Part shown: in pieces, positions 61,654 through 64,000 of the stretch | Layout of the letters: each line of letters opens with the position of its first letter | Numbering within the stretch: the first letter of the stretch is position 1 | NCBI RefSeq assembly: GCF_004342605.1 | Contig: NZ_SLZL01000013.1 | Span: 61,012 to 125,011, forward strand | Reading direction: 5' to 3' | Origin: Caulobacter sp. BK020 | GTDB lineage: Bacteria; Pseudomonadota; Alphaproteobacteria; Caulobacterales; Caulobacteraceae | DNA length: 64,000 nt | Position numbers and translations under genes: made by a program | The notes under the pieces: generated by a model | Database searches by the model: none | Seen by the model: the letters and a program-made list of their open reading frames with translations, nothing else | What the model was told of the DNA's origin: nothing

Positions 61654-62532
61654 ATGTCAAACAAACGTTTTACCCTCGCCCTGCACGGCGGCGCCGGGGC
61701 CAAGCGCGGCCACGACTACAGCGTCGAGATCGCCCATATGCGCGGTCTGGTCGAGGCGGCGCGCCAGCGGCTGGCGGCGGGGGCCAGCGCCCTGGACGTG
61801 GCTGTCGAGACCGTGGTCGCGCTGGAGGCCTCCGGCCTCTATATCGCCGGCAAGGGCGCCTCGCCCAACGCCGACGGCGAATACGAGCTGGACGCCAGCC
61901 TGATGGACGGCGCGACGCTGCGCGCCGGCTCGGTCGCGGCCCTGCAGGGCTTCGAGAGCCCGATCCTGGCCGCCCGGGCGGTGATGGAGCGCACGCCGCA
62001 CGTTATGCTGGCCGGCGAAGGGGCCATGGCCTTCGCCCGCGAACAGGGTCTGAAGACGATCGCCGATCCCGCGACGTGGTTCACCCACGCCGGCGCGTTC
62101 GAGGCCAACCATGCGCCGAACGTCCTGCCGACCGGCACCGTCGGCTGCGTGGTGCGCGACGCCGAAGGCCGGCTGGCGGCGGCGACCTCCACGGCCGGGG
62201 TGTTCGGCAAGCTGCCGGGCCGGGTCGGGGATTCGCCGATCATCGGAGCCGGCGCCTGGGCCGACGGCCATGCGGCGGTCTCCTGCACCGGCCAGGGCGA
62301 ATATTTCATCCGCACCGCGGTGGCCGCCCAGATCGCCCATCGGGTGCGGTTTGGCGGCGAGCGGCTGGAAGACGCCGCCCAGGCCGCCATCCAGGGCGTG
62401 GCGGACCTCGGCGGCCACGGCGGCCTGGTCGCCGTCGACCGCGACGGCAATGTCGCCATGCCCTTCGCCTCCAGCGGCCTCAAGCGCGCGGCCCTGCTGC
62501 CGGACGGGACGATCGTCGCCGAGGCGTTCTAG
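61654..62532 (+). CDS. iaaA: isoaspartyl peptidase / plant-type L-asparaginase
   Basis: A 292-residue Ntn hydrolase of the T2 family that cleaves isoaspartyl dipeptides and asparagine. The precursor is expected to split before Thr162 in [12 protein letters not shown], giving two subunits. ALHGGAGA at the N-terminus, [13 protein letters not shown] and [10 protein letters not shown] are conserved blocks. The chain is close to the usual 310 residues. No signal peptide is seen, so it is cytosolic. It is divergent from the quinone reductase gene and seems to be a single-gene unit. Confidence 0.93.
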   Translation: MSNKRFTLALHGGAGAKRGHDYSVEIAHMRGLVEAARQRLAAGASALDVAVETVVALEASGLYIAGKGASPNADGEYELDASLMDGATLRAGSVAALQGFESPILAARAVMERTPHVMLAGEGAMAFAREQGLKTIADPATWFTHAGAFEANHAPNVLPTGTVGCVVRDAEGRLAAATSTAGVFGKLPGRVGDSPIIGAGAWADGHAAVSCTGQGEYFIRTAVAAQIAHRVRFGGERLEDAAQAAIQGVADLGGHGGLVAVDRDGNVAMPFASSGLKRAALLPDGTIVAEAF

Positions 62533-62666
62533 GCGCGGGGCGTCCGGACCACCCGCCCCGCCTTGAAAGCCCGTCTCGAAAATTCGCTTCCCGAGCGAAG
62601 CCTGGCCCATTCTGGCGCCGCCCTTGCGTCGAGCCGCTTCAGTGCAGCGCGAGAAAGGGCGGATCA

Positions 62667-62915
62667 ATGCCTCGTTTTCATTTCGAAGCCCAAGGTTCGG
62701 AGCGATTCCCCGATCCCGAGGGCGTGGAACTGAGGAACCTGACCGCCGCGCGCCGGGAAGCCGCGCGTCTGGCGGCGGCCTTGGTGCGCGACTATCCCGA
62801 GGTGTTCGCCGAGCCCAGAAGCTGGCGCATGTGCATCCTCGACGACGATGGCAATACGCTGGAAGCCCAGCCGTTCGACGCCCTCGGCCTCAAGCCGAAC
62901 GCGAACGACGACTGA
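62667..62915 (+). CDS. DUF6894-type small protein
   Basis: An 82-residue soluble protein: MPRFHFEAQGSERFPDPEG, then LTAARREAARLAAALVRD, and WRMCILDDDGNTL. This order matches the DUF6894 family, which is widespread in alphaproteobacteria and has no known function. AAAGGGCGG lies upstream of the ATG. Its last 26 bases overlap the end of the convergent MarR gene. Confidence 0.85.
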   Translation: MPRFHFEAQGSERFPDPEGVELRNLTAARREAARLAAALVRDYPEVFAEPRSWRMCILDDDGNTLEAQPFDALGLKPNANDD

Positions 62916-63363
62916 CCACGTCAGCGGCCTGGTGGGCCGGCGGCGACAGCAGTTTGGCCAGGTCGTGCGCCAGACTGGCCTGGCGATCCTCGTCGAGGAC
63001 CGACAGCAGCCGGCGCTCCACGGCGTCCACATCAGCGCCCACCTGATTGGCCAGGGCTTCGCCGTCGGGGGAAATCTGCACGATCACCGCGCGGCGGTCG
63101 CCCGGCAGGGCGGCGCGGGCGACGCAGCCCCTGGCGATCAGGCCGTCGACGGTGCGGGTCAACGACGTGCGGTCGATGGCGCTGGCCTGGGCCAGTTCGG
63201 TCATGCTGCACACGCCGCGCTTTCGGAGCACCCCCAGCGCCATCCACTGGGTGAGGTTGAGGTGATGGCGCGCGAGAACTTCGCTCACCAGCGCCCTTCG
63301 GTGTTGCTCGACGCGATAGAGCAGATCGGTCAGGGCGGCGGCGGTGGTCACGGTCGCGATCAT
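62890..63363 (-). CDS. MarR family transcriptional regulator
   Basis: A 157-residue winged-helix regulator. LTQWMALGVLRKRG and the recognition region SMTELAQASAIDRTSLTRTV followed by the wing ARAALPGDRRAVIVQIS match MarR proteins, which usually bind DNA as dimers and lose affinity on binding phenolic ligands or oxidants. The start may be the ATG at 63363 or a GTG at 63387. No divergent target gene lies close by; the region to the right is AT-rich and may hold its own operator. Confidence 0.92.
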   Translation of the reverse strand: MIATVTTAAALTDLLYRVEQHRRALVSEVLARHHLNLTQWMALGVLRKRGVCSMTELAQASAIDRTSLTRTVDGLIARGCVARAALPGDRRAVIVQISPDGEALANQVGADVDAVERRLLSVLDEDRQASLAHDLAKLLSPPAHQAADVVSRRSRSA

Positions 63364-63677
63364 CTCCGTGGGTCTACAGAAGGCCACCGCGAAGGGGCGA
63401 TATTGCGGCGCAAAACTCAGACCAGCGCCATTCGTTCCCTCTCGGAGCCCGTAGCTTCAGCGTCTCAAGTCTGGACGGCCGAGCGTGGCCGTCCCGTCCT
63501 TGCACGCCGCAGCTTGCGCCAGGGCCCGCTTCAGCCTCGCTCGCCCCGCCTGACGACTCAATTGTAAATAATTGTGCTTCGGGGCGATAAGTCGCGGAAA
63601 TTGCATCGTTAACTATGGTCACGATCGTTATTGTTGTGCATTGATAACGCTATCGCATTACAAAGTATCTGGCGTTG

Positions 63678-63914
63678 ATGGAGACTCTGGTGCAGGCGCT
63701 GAGCGGCCGATTACTTGGTGCGGCCGGTTTGATAAACACGCCGGAAACGGCGGCCGCGATCTTCAAGCTTGCCGTCGAGACCAACGACTCCGAATTTCTC
63801 CTCCGCTCGTTGCGGGTTCTGTCGCAGTCCAAGGGCATGTCCGATGCGCTGGCCTGGTCGGGCATGCCCGGCGACCTGCCCCGTCGTGCGATCGAGGACG
63901 AGGGCCTGACGTGA
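63678..63914 (+). CDS. small hypothetical protein, 78 aa
   Basis: A 78-residue soluble protein of mainly helical character (TPETAAAIFKLAVETNDSE, LLRSLRVLSQSKG). I do not recognise a family. A TTG directly before the ATG could serve as start. It is preceded by 300 bases of low-GC DNA (63370-63670) with no gene, which may hold its promoter. Coding bias is moderate, so it is less certain than its neighbours. Confidence 0.5.
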   Translation: METLVQALSGRLLGAAGLINTPETAAAIFKLAVETNDSEFLLRSLRVLSQSKGMSDALAWSGMPGDLPRRAIEDEGLT

Positions 63915-64000
63915 CCCCCATTTTTCATCCAGCGATAACGAGAGTCCTGGGTTGATTTGAGCCTTGGTGTTGGTGGGTGGCAAGAGGCCGGCGCGCGGAG

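Overview
This window looks like the chromosome of a high-GC alphaproteobacterium close to Caulobacter. The signs are GC-rich third codon positions throughout, a 1611-residue NAD-glutamate dehydrogenase, nested GC-rich intergenic hairpin repeats, and a palindromic AAATCGCGCGATTT / CTAG-bounded repeat of the type scattered through Caulobacterales and Rhizobiales. I see no insertion sequence, phage, integrase or CRISPR array. The species assignment is inference from gene content.

Positions 1-27,000 are mostly housekeeping and single-gene units: the end of a Kup potassium transporter, argininosuccinate synthase, a penicillin-acylase-type Ntn hydrolase, tRNA-Ala(CGC), YggT and YggU proteins, and a hybrid histidine kinase. 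A same-strand trio of cytosine methyltransferase, cysteine synthase and Vsr mismatch endonuclease follows. Then come a priming glycosyl-1-phosphate transferase, a dienelactone-hydrolase-like enzyme, two small unknown genes, a DUF418 membrane protein, the large glutamate dehydrogenase, an AI-2E/PerM permease, a HerA-like ATPase, an MHYT-GGDEF-EAL c-di-GMP protein and a metallophosphatase.

Positions 27,100-60,400 form a large, compositionally mixed exopolysaccharide locus. It holds a short outer-membrane polysaccharide export (OPX) protein, a 436-residue outer-membrane beta-barrel, three O-antigen polymerase/ligase-like proteins, two Wzx-type flippases, two WecB/TagA transferases, three GT4 and two GT2 glycosyltransferases, and a split PssD/PssE transferase. 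It also holds three intact acyltransferases and the remnant of a fourth, a polysaccharide lyase, a GH74-like beta-propeller hydrolase, a Wzc-type tyrosine autokinase, a VanZ protein and a LapG-like cysteine peptidase. Strand changes, convergent overlaps and the broken acyltransferase suggest repeated gene turnover. The likely logic is Wzx/Wzy-type synthesis of one or two acylated polymers, length control by the kinase, and export through the OPX plus beta-barrel pair. No sugar-nucleotide synthesis genes are present here.

Positions 58,200-64,000 return to metabolic and small genes: an SDR dehydrogenase, a second WecB-type transferase with a tiny membrane partner, a quinone oxidoreductase, an isoaspartyl peptidase, a DUF6894 protein, a MarR regulator and a small unknown.

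The most interesting points are the short OPX and beta-barrel pair as a possible two-part outer-membrane exporter, the LapG-like peptidase with an acidic linker at the end of the locus, the dcm-cysK-vsr arrangement, two genes whose stop codons lie inside repeats (vsr, vanZ), and the degenerate acyltransferase.
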